Below are positions 23,019 through 34,656 of a stretch of DNA of 64,000 nucleotides, piece by piece. The number at the start of each line of letters is the position of its first letter. Positions within the stretch are counted from its first letter, which is position 1. Below the pieces are notes generated by a model. That model was not told where the DNA came from, made no database searches, and was given only the letters and a program-made list of their open reading frames with translations. Source of the stretch: Tillus elongatus (Eukaryota > Arthropoda > Insecta > Coleoptera > Cleridae); assembly GCA_964006375.1 (NCBI GenBank), contig OZ023270.1, positions 59,960,288 to 60,024,287 on the forward strand, given 5' to 3'. The position numbers and the translations under genes were made by a program.

Positions 23019-23267
23019 ATCGCTAATATGTATTCTTTTCTCTCTTTCATTTTATCTATTATTTTAACAGAGTAGCCATTATTAAATGCTGTTTGCTTAA
23101 TTATTGAAATGTATTTTTCAAAATTGTTTTGTGACATAGGTATTGAAAATGCACGGTGTATCATAGAATGGTAGGCTGACAGCTTTTGTGAAAAAGGGTG
23201 ACATGAATCGTATGGTATGGTTGTGTCAGTGTAAGTTGGTTTCCTATATATTGAAAAGTCAAAGGCA
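23019..23267 (-). mobile_element. Penelope-like element, minus-strand copy, continuation past the gypsy element
   Basis: The minus strand reads MIHRAFSIPMSQNNFEK, SIIKQTAFNNGYSVKIIDKM, the same segment found in the plus copy at 24345-24470. The copy ends abruptly at about 23267, where the plus-strand copy begins, so the two are fused head to head. Confidence 0.75.
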
Positions 23268-24500
23268 ATATGAAAGATTAAAAATATGTGAATTTATAAG
23301 ACATTTAACTTCAAAATATGACAAACGTCAAATTAACGAAACTCAAATTTTAAAATCTGTTCAGCATAAAATATTAGACAATGATCTAGTTTTTAGTAAA
23401 GCTGATAAAGGAAATACAACTGTAGCTATAATTAGGGACGCATATAATATTAAAATTAATGATTTTATTACTACAGAAAATTTAACAGAAATTAGGAGAG
23501 ACCCAACAAACGCATTTCAGACAAAACCAAAAATTGAACTTAAAAATGTGTCTCTGTTTAGTCAACAAGAAAAGAAATATCTTTTATATAAAAGCCCGCA
23601 ACCACCAAAAATGTATGGCTACCTGAAAATTCATAAGCCAAATATACCGATGAGGCCAGTAGTTGGCTATGTTAATACACCTAATCATAAGATAGCGAGC
23701 AAACTGGTTTCACTTATTAGAGAATACAATTACTTTCCAAAATATTCAGTTAAGAATTCTTATGAACTTACATAAAAATTAAATAACTTAATTATTCCCA
23801 CAAATAGTAAATTAGTCTCGTTTGATGTTTGTAGCATGTATTCTAAGATACCCCCTAGGGAATGTTTACCTCTATTAGAAAACGAAAAAGACAAGAAATA
23901 ATTAATCTTTTTAACGAATGTATAAAACAAAACTATTTTAAATTTAATAATAAAATTTATATGCAAAATGAAGGTCTACCTATGGGTAGTCTGTTGTCAC
24001 CTTTATTAGCCAACATATTTATGGAAAACCAAATTTTAACATCAGAACTTTCGCATAATATTGTCTTTTGGTACAGATACGTAGATTATATTTTAGCATG
24101 TTTTCAAGGTAGTCATACAGAATTAAATGAATTTTTGAATTTTATTAATAACTTTCACACAAATATTAAGTTTACATGAGAAGAAGAAGCTAACAGTTGT
24201 ATAAATTTTTTAGACTTAACAATTAGAAAGTTAGAAAATAATTTATTTGACTTTTCAATATATAGGAAACCAACTTACACTGACACAACCATACCATACG
24301 ATTCATGTCACCCTTTTTCACAAAAGCTCTCAGCCTACTATTGTATGATACATCGTGCATTTTCAATACCTATGTCACAAAACAATTTTGAAAAAGAAAT
24401 TTCAATAATTAAGCAAACAGCATTTAATAATGACTACTCTGTTAAAATAATAGATAAAATGATAGAGAAAAGAATACAAATTAGCGATTAATTTAATTTA
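23268..24500 (+). pseudogene. Penelope reverse transcriptase, broken frames
   Basis: RT motifs in order: VFSKADKGNTTVAIIRDAY, PPKMYGYLKIHKPN, IPMRPVVGYVNTPNHKIASK, SFDVCSMYSKIP (palm aspartate), EGLPMGSLLSPLLANIFME, and WYRYVDYILA, followed by NFLDLTI and FSIYRKPTYTDTTIPYDS. A stop at 23773-23775 and a frame change near 23880 break the gene. The catalytic box reads YVDY where Penelope elements have YVDD, so the second aspartate is lost. The open frame upstream of 23268 is antisense sequence of the other copy and not Penelope protein. Confidence 0.82.
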
Positions 24501-24627
24501 TCCAAATATTAGAGACAAAGAAGACGACAGATACGTTTCGATAACTTATTTTGGAACCATTTCAGAAAATATTTCAAAAATTTTAAATACCTGTAAAAAT
24601 ACAAAGGTAGCTCTTAAATCTTACAAC

Positions 24628-25017
24628 ATGACGCGTGATTTGCTATTTAACGCGAAAGAAAAATTTCGTTTCCTGACAAAAGCTGGAGTTTATAAATTAG
24701 CTTGTACACATTGTAACGCAACCTACATAGGTCAAACTTATAGAAATTTTAACACCCGATACAGAGAACATATTTCTGCATTTAGAAATAACCACGCTGA
24801 CAAATCTACATTTGCAAAACATATTATTGATACCGAACATAGACCTACAGTAAATAACCGCATACAACCACTACATATTTATAATGACAAACGTAAACCA
24901 GACTTTTTTGAAGCTTTAGAAGTCAAAAAGCACACACACGACAATAGCTACCTTGTTTTAAACGAGCAAACTGATTTAATGAATTCCCCTTTCTTGGATA
25001 TTCTTCTTTCTAATTAA
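24628..25017 (+). CDS. Penelope GIY-YIG endonuclease domain
   Basis: An open stretch with the GIY-YIG pattern: GVYKLACTHCNATYIGQTYR, then RYREHISAFRNN, KSTFAKHIIDTEHRP and KPDFFEALEVKKH. Penelope elements use this domain as their integration endonuclease, C-terminal to RT. Upstream the frame is broken near 24490, so it is no longer joined to the RT. The same domain is found decayed on the minus strand at 18560-18830. Confidence 0.85.
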   Translation: MTRDLLFNAKEKFRFLTKAGVYKLACTHCNATYIGQTYRNFNTRYREHISAFRNNHADKSTFAKHIIDTEHRPTVNNRIQPLHIYNDKRKPDFFEALEVKKHTHDNSYLVLNEQTDLMNSPFLDILLSN

Positions 25018-25354
25018 ATAAGTCAAAGAAAATAAAATTATCATTTCTTTCAAAAAAGTTCTAATAAGATAATGAGTTGATGTATGTCGATATTTTCGTA
25101 GTATAGAGACTGCTTTTATACTGTTATCGTTTAGTTATTTTATTGTTGTAACTGTTATCATAGTTATTATAGGCTAGTTATATTTTTATGTTAAATATTG
25201 ACATACATCACATAGACATTTTGAAAGCCTCATCTGTCATCTGTGTTTCATTTTATTTTCAATTTGATAAATTTTTTGATCAAAACATCATATCATCACA
25301 TAGCAACAGATCTTTATTTGTAGTTGTCATGATTTCGTACTAATTCAATTTTTA

Positions 25355-25397
25355 TCTGTCTGAGAATGCTGTCAAGCCCCGAAACTATAGTCACAGA
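25355..25397 (+). ncRNA. Hammerhead-like motif, Penelope plus copy
   Basis: Stem I 'tctgt', variant core CTGAGAA, a mutated stem II, GAAA at 25381-25384, stem III 'ac-tata-gt', GTC and stem I 'acaga'. Stem I and III pairing is preserved relative to the minus copy, while stem II has decayed (gctg now faces cccc). Confidence 0.45.
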
Positions 25398-26594
25398 AAC
25401 GTTGAAGAACATCCTAGAACATCCAGAATTCGTAAGGGCCACTTGCTCCAGTTAGCTCACGCGCTGGCTACGTCCTTCACCCACAAAAGCGAAAACCAAG
25501 AGTGAAGCCAGAGAAGTAGTCTCCAAGTCTGTATGTAGTATGGACAAGTTTGACCAAGTAAGGGCAACAACAATCAATGAATTTTTTTCTTCCTTAAACT
25601 TAGAGCCAGGATAATCTTCATAATTGCAAACGATGTTTATACTAATTAATGAAATAAAGTCGATATTATTATTATTATTATAACCTCTACAATTTTAACA
25701 AGAACCTACCTCAACAGTAAGTATTTACACAACACAATAATACGCTTTGTTTTATAAATTCACACACACTGAAATAAACCGGACACTTCAACTTTTCATT
25801 TGGACATTTTTTTTACTCTTAACAGCCAGTCACTCGTTTCCATTTTCGTTTAAACACTTACTCAACTGTATAAACGTCAATATTGGCCAGTATAGTAAAC
25901 AGGATGTCTACCTTTTATTTTACAGGAACTACTTGTTTGGTACCGAACAGGAAACAAACTTTCATTTCAATTTCTATATCACTAATGTGGTGAGCAATTA
26001 CTGTTTTTTATTTATCTCTCGAAAATAAGTGAAACAATTCAATACACGTTAATGGCCACTTTTTGTTTTGTCACTTGAGGATGTTCTGATAATTATGATG
26101 ATGACGAATCTTAATAACTTAAGTGGCTACTAGTGGTTGATTTTTATTTATAGACTCGCAGCTTAAAGAAAACACGATTGTGATGCTATTTTTATATTTC
26201 AGACTGACCACTAAGTGGACTTCTTACTTTATGTGAAGTGCTTGTTAATTTGATTGGTTCCCAGGAACGACATTAGAGAACTAATAAATCATCTGGCAAA
26301 TGGGCCGATAGGAGTTGATAGTGTTTCTAATGTACCTATTTATATTATGTCATTTCTAATTTATCGCAAACCATATTTTTGAGTGTTTAAGAGTGTTTCG
26401 TAATTGCACGAGTTATAGAGCAGATTTCTTCCATAAAAATTAAACGAAAACTTATTTTTTACACCATAGTGCCATTCCCTTAAGGTAGATTGCAAGAGGT
26501 CCTTCAGCGATAACTTCTAAACCGAAAGATTATCACAGTCTAAATGCGATACCGTCGTGTCGTCGCAACAATGATCTGTCTACAATGGACAGCA

Positions 26595-26860
26595 ACTTTA
26601 CAATTCAACATACAGAGTTGGAGACTACTTCTCTGGCTTCACTGTTGATTTTCGTTTTTGTAGGTGAAGAACATCCTAGAACTCCCAGAATTCATAAGGG
26701 CCACTTGTTCCAGTTAGCTTACGCGCTGGCTACGTCCTTCACCTACAAAAACGAAAACCAACAGTGAAGCCAGAGAAGTAGTCTCCAAGTCTGTATGCAG
26801 TATGGACCAGTTTCACCAAGTAAGGGCAACAACAATCAATGAATTTACAATTCAATTTAA
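26595..26860. repeat. Palindromic Penelope-end fragment
   Basis: Two arms of about 58 bp ('agttggagactacttctctg' ... and its complement near 26755-26800) flank a ~65-bp loop containing 'gttagcttacgcgctggcta'. The right arm and 'gtaagggcaacaacaatcaa' match the 3' end of the Penelope copies at 18.0 and 25.5 kb, so this is an inverted pair of element ends. Confidence 0.65.
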
Positions 26861-26933
26861 CCTGAACAATTCGAGAATTTGTAACGAGGCGAAGAAAGGT
26901 ACACCTTCTTTATCACGAATTAAGCCCACAACG

Positions 26934-27515
<582 letters not shown>

Positions 27516-27615
27516 GTCTGTGCAACTCAGTAATTCATACACACTAATTTAAAGAACATACACTAGGTGCAGACAGGAGAAGTAGTTTCAGAGAAACAAA
27601 GCACGTATCGATCCT

Positions 27616-28480
27616 GTGAAAGAAAGCCTTGTCACGGCTTATCTACATTTTTATCACCGAATTGCTGACTATAAAAGGAGGAGAATTAAGGAAAATTCAG
27701 TACATTCCCACACCGCCCCAAAACGTGACATACGCACCATACGCAGGCGACACTACCATCATCAGCAGCTCCACGCAGCCGAGGATAATAACCTAATGTC
27801 TACAAACTGCCGTAGACGAGCTGCAAGACTGGTATGGAAATCACGTCTAGCCGTAAACCCCGAGAAATGCTCCACGACCCTATTTTCGAGCAGGAGACAT
27901 ACACCTCACGATCATGTATCCTTAGACAACAGGCTAATTCCCTGACAAGACTCCGCCAAATACCTCGGGGTGTTCTCGAAAAACGCTTAACATGGCGCCT
28001 CCATGTCCAACAGAAAGCTCCGGTGTTCATCTCGAAGTTCATAACAGAAACTCCAAATTATCCATGAACAATAAACTGCTCATGTACAAATTCATAATCC
28101 GGCCAGCTTTGACCTATGCATCTCCCGTATGGGACACTGCGGCCGACACACACATTAATACCCTTCGAATCGTTAAGAATAAAATTCTGAGAATGGTTAC
28201 CGGAGCGCCATGGTTTGTCAGAAACAGTCAGATTCACTCTGATCTGAGAATGCCCCCAATACTTGTGAGTTTATAACTCAACTATCCACCACTCAGTTCG
28301 CCAAAGCAGCTTCTCATCCAAAAGCTCTCTTCTGTAGTGCAATCGACTACGACCAGCTGCTTCCGCAAAGTCATAGGGCCAAACATTATCCTGAATCGCT
28401 AACGCCCCTGCGCCAAACATAATGGAAACGTTCAACTCAGAACGTCACGTGTGAAGTAATTCCGACGGAGGTATGTGCCA
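27616..28480 (+). pseudogene. Jockey-type LINE RT fragment
   Basis: The 3' part of a jockey-group RT in shifting frames: YAGDTTIISSSTQP (YADD box with the second residue changed), LAVNPEKCSTTLFS, DSAKYLG-like, then LLMYKFIIRPALTYASPVWD, HINTLRIVKNKILRMVTGAP and RNSQIHSDLRMP. Several stops. No 5' half, no endonuclease. Confidence 0.75.
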
Positions 28481-28589
28481 AGCTGAGTTTGGCAGATGCG
28501 AGTCCCACACTACCTCAAATTCCCGCACATTGCGGGGTCTAATTAAGCGTGTTCATTAGAATTCCTCACTCCCGTATCAAAAAAATCAT

Positions 28590-28895
28590 TTCATCATCAT
28601 CAAAATTCAGTCTTCTTCGAGCACTCCCGTGCATTCATCACGCACCCAACCGATAGTCCGACCAGCCCGCCAAGCCAACCAGTCTTCGGAGTCCACACGA
28701 GCCGCCGTGGGTGAGACGCCTTGTTGTACAGCAGTGTGGTACATGATCTGCAGACTATTACGAATATCTGTTGTAACCTGGTAGCGTGGTACGATCTAGC
28801 TAGCCTGAATCGCCTACGCCTGAGTTGATTCCTGTGTGTAAGCACCGAATACTGAACCACTGCGCCGCTCAATCCTCCCTTTATTTGAGCGTCGA
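28590..28895 (-). repeat. Possible SINE
   Basis: The minus strand begins 'gagcggcgcagtggttcagt' (A-box-like), has a degenerate B-box-like 'gcgattcagg', and ends with a 'gatgatgatgaaatga' tail before a T-run. A short tRNA-headed SINE is the simplest reading, but only one copy is seen. Confidence 0.35.
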
Positions 28896-29069
28896 AGCGG
28901 CGCTGATTCTGGATTATAAGCCACTGGCAGGGCCAAGAAGCCACTGATGCAGCTAGTAGAGGTTCCTACTGGCATTCCAAATATAAGTGACCATACACAC
29001 TATACTGTTAATCTTTTTCTGACGACTAAAAGTCTGATCATTGTTTCATCTCCGCAACACATCCCTCAC

Positions 29070-29559
29070 TAGTGATGGGTCGTTATTTAACTGTCGGTTA
29101 TTTTTAAACGGTTGTAGAGCCGCAACGGTAACCACCAGTTGTGGATTTATAAAAATAACAGCTTACAAAATAACGCTTTTTACACTAAACTAGATTTCGG
29201 AGTCGTATCTGTTTCGGTTCCACTGCAACTAGGTTCGATGAATAAACATGGGTTTTCATCGGCAACTGTTAAATTAAACTATTTAACGGGATGAATGGAC
29301 ATGCGACTGGGAATGAAATAAATATGTCTGGGTATGCTATGCAGTATAGAGCAGACTTTACTTCATAGCATATTACTTAACAGGAAACACGTTATTTATA
29401 CTCTAGTGTGCTCACGCTCGCTCACAGATTTGGGAATGTAGAATACTATCGATCGACTATCCAGTTCAAAATAACTGAAGCTGTTATTTTCAACGGTTAT
29501 TATGAAATAACGTAAAGGGCTTTAACTGATAATAGAAAATAACGGTTTTCCCATCACTA
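29070..29559. mobile_element. hAT-type MITE, 490 bp
   Basis: Terminal inverted repeats beginning 'tagtgatggg' and ending 'cccatcacta', continuing into AT-rich inverted ends ('gttattt'/'aaataac'). The flanks are 'tccctcac' and 'tcccccac', an 8-bp target duplication with one mismatch. A longer relative in the opposite orientation is at 48155-49856. Non-coding. Confidence 0.85.
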
Positions 29560-29784
29560 TCCCCCACAAACAGATAACTTCCCACAAGGAAATACTCGAT
29601 AAATCTGGCATTATAAATATGCCGAATCCGACGAATTAATACATTTTTATTCTTATAATCCCGCATGATACGCCATTACAGAAATTATTTTACTAGACAT
29701 GGAAACCTATATTCCTCATTGATCAAAACACGTCAATTCCAAATCAAAACCTTGGTTACAATGCTTGTAACTGAAATAAAGTAC

Positions 29785-30121
29785 ATTGTGAGATGTACGA
29801 CAGAGTCGCCATCTCGGTGCGGAACCAGGCAGTATGTTGTCATGACAGTTCCAATTAACACAAAATGCTATAAATATAGACTGTGTACAACCAACTAACA
29901 ATTTTGTAAATTGTCAGCCCCGGTTCATTTCTTCCCTAATACACGTAGAATGTATGTAAGGCTAGAAGTATTCTCACCGTAATTAGAAACGCAGACCGGT
30001 TTCGCTCTAATTAGAGCTCGTCAGTGCGCTATACTAATCACAGCGAGAACACACATATAAAGTAATACGGCTATGGTAGCCAGCCGCCCAGAACATTGTG
30101 ATGTACGACAGAGTCGCCATC
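29785..30121 (-). mobile_element. Retrozyme-like tandem repeat, ~308-bp monomer
   Basis: The block 'cgacagagtcgccatc' occurs at 29798 and 30106, giving a 308-bp period with slightly more than one unit present. The minus-strand unit holds a full hammerhead fold. The same unit, circularly permuted, is at 34.66-34.96 kb on the plus strand. Short tandem, non-coding, hammerhead-bearing repeats of this size are how animal retrozymes are described. Confidence 0.7.
29988..30030 (-). ncRNA. Type I hammerhead ribozyme
   Basis: On the minus strand: stem I (agcgca with tgcgtt, 6 bp including G-U), core CTGACGA, stem II hairpin (gctct/agagc, loop aatt), GAAA, a loop-less palindromic stem III (acc/ggt) and cleavage triplet GTC. 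Every conserved core position is present. The tiny palindromic stem III is typical of the Penelope/retrozyme class, in which dimers are thought to cleave. Confidence 0.8.
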
Positions 30122-30728
30122 TTGTGAAGTAAAGTGTTAAGAAATCAACCGCATTAAAGTACCAAGTAATAATGCATTTTGTTGTTTCTTTATTCAAAGG
30201 ACACATAGAATACGTTTTATTATGAACAACTCAAACATAACCAATCTCTTTAACTTTTATTCAACCTCATTATTTCAAAGAGGCGACAATTAATCACAAA
30301 AAAAATGTGCGTGGAACACAATCACAAGATAAAAGTTACACCAAACGGAACTTAATTTCGTTCTACTAATAGGGGCTGTGCTAACTAGGCGCCAACAGTT
30401 GAATAGTTGAGTCAGCATTCGCGTTCACCAGTACCGCTTAGCACCAGCTAAAACTCAACTGTTGTCGATTTCTCGAAGTGGGATTAATTTCCGCTATCAA
30501 CATAATGCTTGGGCATGCGTAGTTAAGTATCCACGCACCGTTATGAATTTGTCTACCCTCGCGGGTATTATTCGAGACATAAAATGGTTATAAACATCAT
30601 CTGGAGTGTAACTTGATACTACATCCTCGTATTAATCTGCATTCATCGTTGGTTTGGTTCCTTCAGGCTGTACAAATATTTGTCTGTCGTTTTAAAATTG
30701 CGCGCGAAGTTCGGGCAGTTTTTTCCAG

Positions 30729-31780
30729 ATGGGACAAGCCAACGACACTCAGCCATCAAAATTTGCATAAATCTTGGCTCTTCTCAAGAATACACAGTAC
30801 TCTCAAAGAAAAATAGCTGCACTTGTTCATGTTTCTGTGGCCACTGTTAATCGAATTCGGGGAAAGTGTGGCCGGAAACACCTTACAGCACCACGACGTA
30901 ACAGAAAAATTAGACATCTGCCTAGAGAACCGAAAAAATGTAGAAATGTGTTGGCCAAGCTAGTTCAGGAAGCTGGAATAATCTTATCCGAACGAATAGT
31001 TCGAAGGCGCTTAGTAGAGCAAGGATTTAAAATGCTGCAGACCGGCGAAAATACCCAGATTAACAGAAGCCATGAAGAAAAAGCGACTAGAATGGGCTAG
31101 GAATCGTCGTCATTTGACATCAGAAGGCTGTAAAAACATAATGCTTTTTAATATTCAATATTACTAATGGAAGCTCATCGCTGTCTTAATGTTTCAGGTT
31201 TGCTGCTCGGACGAGTCTACTTTCGAAATACTACCAGACAAGTCAACATTTGTTCGGAGTCGACCTGATCAGAAGTTTCATGTGGACTGCATGGTCTAAA
31301 AAGTAAAACATCTATTAAAAGTTATGGTTTGGTCCATCATACCTGTAACCTCCCGGTACACTGGTCGCCTTTACAGTCTAGCGGGAACCATGCGCCAAGA
31401 CCAATATATCGACGTTATCAGAACCAGAATGTTACCTCCAATAAGGGAACGGTTCCCGAGTGAGCAACAATTTATACATGACTCCGCACCTTGCCATAAA
31501 GCCAAAAGGGTAACAGCATACATGGATGGTCAAAAAATAAATGCTTCGCCGTGACCTGGCCACTCTCCAAATCTTAACTCAATAGAAAATCTTTGGTAGG
31601 TGACAAAACGGGACGTCTCCAAAGGGATTGTAACAAGTAAGTAGCGGCTCATTGAGAGATTCATCAGTCTGTGGCACCATGATGAAAAAATCAAAGAAAA
31701 TGCTCTTAGTTGTATAAAAAGCACCCCACGTAGGATCCAGGCAGTCGTTGCTGCAAGATGCTATGTGACAAAATATTGAA
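30729..31780 (+). pseudogene. Tc1-type transposase relic
   Basis: The N-terminal paired helix-turn-helix reads YSQRKIAALVHVSVATVNRI, then RRRLVEQGFKML. The catalytic region has CCSDESTFEILPDKS (first D), MVWSIIP, GTMRQDQYIDVI, FIHDSAPCHKAKR (second D) and PNLNSIENLW (E), the DD34E layout of Tc1. The probable ATG at 30729 is followed by a stop after 13 codons; further stops and a frame change lie near 31100-31200. Inactive. Confidence 0.82.
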
Positions 31781-31877
31781 AATGTTTATATTTTTGACTA
31801 ATTTCTGCATTACCAATAAGTTACATAACTGTATTTACCTTGTTGTTATTCACATAAATAACTAGTCTTATAATAAT

Positions 31878-32335
31878 GTTGCGTTTTCTCCGGGTTCTGG
31901 ATAAGAGAGACTTTTAATTTTAACAAAACAAATTTATTTACTCTCTAAATATGGATACAATAAAAGTTATAGAATGTCTCTCTCACAAAACACTTAATTT
32001 ACTGTCTAAATATGGATACAATAAAGGTCTAGAATGTCTCTCTCACAAAACACTTATTTTATCTGGCCTTACAATGACTAATCTGCACACTACACTGGTT
32101 ACTGCTTCTTCAAGTCACTTCAACATTCTCTTACTGAACTGAACTGAACTCGCTTGCTCCCATCTTTATATATCCGTCGCACCTTCCACCTCGTTTCTCG
32201 AGTGTTCCATTCCAGAATGTTCCAGGACCTTCTTTTGCTAGAAGGTTTTGTGAATACAGATCGACCCCGTGTGTATACAGGGGGATGTATATACAGGTGA
32301 TCCAAATGTGGTCATCACTCCTATGTTACACAAGC
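31878..32335 (-). repeat. Solo LTR with heat-shock-type promoter
   Basis: On the minus strand it begins 'tgtaacataggagtgatgac' and ends near 'cccggagaaaacgcaaca'. It contains, in order, a heat shock element, TATA box, initiator, a ~60-bp tandem duplication (about 31944-32060), and an AATAAA polyadenylation signal near 31935. No PBS or coding region follows on either side. The boundaries are approximate and no target duplication was found. An LTR is inferred from the promoter-to-polyA order. Confidence 0.5.
32133..32232 (-). promoter_or_regulatory. Heat shock element, TATA box and initiator
   Basis: Plus-strand positions 32210-32232 read TTC-GAA-TTC-GGA-TTC with 5-bp spacing, a heat shock factor array with one imperfect unit. 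The minus strand then has 'gatatataaag' (TATA, about 32165-32174) and, about 30 bp further, three overlapping TCAGT initiators (32133-32147). The spacing matches arthropod heat-shock gene promoters. Confidence 0.65.
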
Positions 32336-32995
32336 GGTGTTTCTCGTACTATAAGATCTCTCTGCGTATACAGGGTGTATATAGAGGGTGCTCGGAATGC
32401 GCAGACCCCAGTTATTCGTTCCGACGGGGTACAAGTTGGTAACTTCGTTATTTTTGGTCCTAGAGGGTTGAGACTTCGCCTGTGAGGGGTCACCCCAGGC
32501 ACCCCCAGGGGGTGGGGAGGCGGTGTTGCCAGATTGTACAAAAATGTCCCGATGTTGGGGAAGTTCTGGAGATGTTGCAACACCGCACCTACGCCTATTG
32601 GAGTGCTTTGTAACAATAATTACTACACTGTTTTTCTTACAGAACTAAAAAAGCCTGAAAATGTCGAGTGTTTCTAATAATTTGGCCGTACCCTGTAAAC
32701 ATGCTCCAGCCTAATATTGAATTACCGGTGAAGCTCCGCAAGGTTGGTGAACGCATCCAATGCGTTCAGCAGATTTCAAACAGCTGAATTGAATCAGTAG
32801 TCAACAGAGCGCTTAAACTCAGCAGATGTCGCCTGGCGAACGCAGTCATTGCTACGTGAGATTAAATAAGTATTCAGCTTTCGGTGATAATGAACGCAGC
32901 ACAGATATTTTATTTCTCTGTGAAAACACAGGTGTATTATAGACAAATCTGTAATAGTGAAGTTCTTGTAATTAATTCGCTTTAATATGCAGGCA
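32336..32995. other. No recognisable gene
   Basis: Mixed composition with a C/G-rich patch at about 32480-32540. No coding or repeat family assigned. Confidence 0.3.
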
Positions 32996-32999
32996 TAAG

Positions 33000-33345
33000 A
33001 ACCTCGGTGGTTCAGGGGTAAGAACGTGTACCTCTGAACCGAAAGGTACTGGGTTCGACCCCCGGGGTACTTCTTTCACTTTTTCAGTACAAACTGCAAA
33101 ATTAACATCAACCGAGGTTCTGGCATTGTATTTGAGCAAGTTTAATGTCTGCACGTCCCGCCCTTCGGAGGGGGCGTAAAGCCGTCGGTCTCGTGCCCAC
33201 GCGATGTTGGGCACGTTAAAGATCCCTACCCTCCTTACAGAAAGGCAGGGGTTCGGCAACATTTCCAGGATAGTGAGGTGAAACTGCTCCCTGGCGTCAG
33301 TGATTGGCCATAGTCGCGGAAATAGGCCGACGTTAAAGAAGCAAA
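33000..33345 (+). repeat. tRNA-derived SINE, better preserved copy
   Basis: The A-box-like 'ggtggttcaggggtaagaac' and a clear B box 'gggttcgacccc' lie about 40 bp apart. The body and 3' end 'gacgttaaagaagcaaaaca' match the copy at 3674-4020. The shared structure over the full length supports a genuine SINE family. Confidence 0.8.
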
Positions 33346-33985
33346 ACACACAATATGCAGGAATGGACGCTCTAAGATATTTAATACTATGTAATTTTTT
33401 AGGTCAATGCGCAAAACTGCAGTCGATTATCTAAAAATAGTATGTTATCAGTGGCGTCAGCTTTGCAAAGATAACGGACTATGCCAAACAAAATTTTATT
33501 GGTAAAATAACATGTTTATTAGATTATAATGCTTCAAACCCAAAAAAATTCCGTTCCGTTTAAGATAATTAATATTAATAACTATAATATTAACAGCGAT
33601 CATGTGGAGCATAACTATTTTCATGTTTTGCTCTTTCACGCTAGTCAGGTCAACGGCATAACCCCAGTTTTAATCAGCTGAACATTTACATGATATGATA
33701 ACGTGTTTATCAGAGGCGTACAAGGAGAGCCGATACAATGGGAGCAATATAAAGAATTAAATTTAACGGATAACAAAACATGTATAGGGCATCCCAAATT
33801 CGACACTTACGAGAAACCTCAGTAAACAGCGGCTTTAAACAAAAAACAACTTAGCCACCATCAGCTCGATCTATGAAATATTTATTATTGTGAAGAAATA
33901 CATAATTTGAAAAAATTTTTCGTTGCGAAGTTACGAGGTGAAATTGAAAATCTGATCTGTCCGAATAAAACTTGAAATATACATG

Positions 33986-33989
<4 letters not shown>

Positions 33990-34059
<70 letters not shown>
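33990..34059. repeat. (TA)n microsatellite
   Basis: About 35 TA units. No HINE core flanks it, so it may be free-standing. Confidence 0.95.
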
Positions 34060-34063
<4 letters not shown>

Positions 34064-34508
34064 AAGGCGTCTCGTCTGGAGGATTACACCTTTCAAATTT
34101 ACATCTTTCTTAGTAGCCTTCTTTGTTATAATATTTACCATATGTAAAATACAATTTTAAGGGCGATTAGGAATAACCCAGCAAGGGTCATTTTTGCTTA
34201 CAATTGACCATAAGTATGCTAACCTCTCTCAGGTAGAATTTTATAGCGTAGGAAAACTCGATATTTAAGTTAGTTCTTTTATAGACTCTAAACAAGCAAC
34301 AAGCTTGTGCTAACATATCACAATTCATTTTGTTGAGTCCTTATGAACTCTAAAGCTTACCAAATAAGTAATTTTGTATAAGTTTACAGTTGTTATTAAA
34401 CGTTAAGTGTTACCAAAATCAGCGTTTAATTTAACAATGCATAATCAGGTCCTTCGAGTTAAACAAGAAACAAAATAAAATGTGGTACGTCAGTACAAAG
34501 CGTAATTA

Positions 34509-34629
<121 letters not shown>

Positions 34630-34656
34630 AAGCGATTACTTATTTACTTTGTCCCT

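Larger units (their letters stand above)
23268..25600 (+). mobile_element. Penelope-like element, plus-strand copy, 5' truncated
   Basis: It carries RT, GIY-YIG endonuclease and the 3' region with a hammerhead-like motif (25355-25397). It ends near 'gtaagggcaacaacaatcaa' at about 25590. The sequence from about 24250 rightward is mirrored by the minus-strand copy. The insertion is 5' truncated within or before the RT fingers. Confidence 0.8.

Noticed and set aside
23188..23267. N-terminal part of the Penelope ORF
   Set aside because: The first ~27 codons are antisense to the other Penelope copy (compare 24250-24320), so they are not Penelope protein.
33005..33065. tRNA gene
   Set aside because: The same head occurs at 3.67 kb with the same 280-bp downstream body; this is a SINE family.
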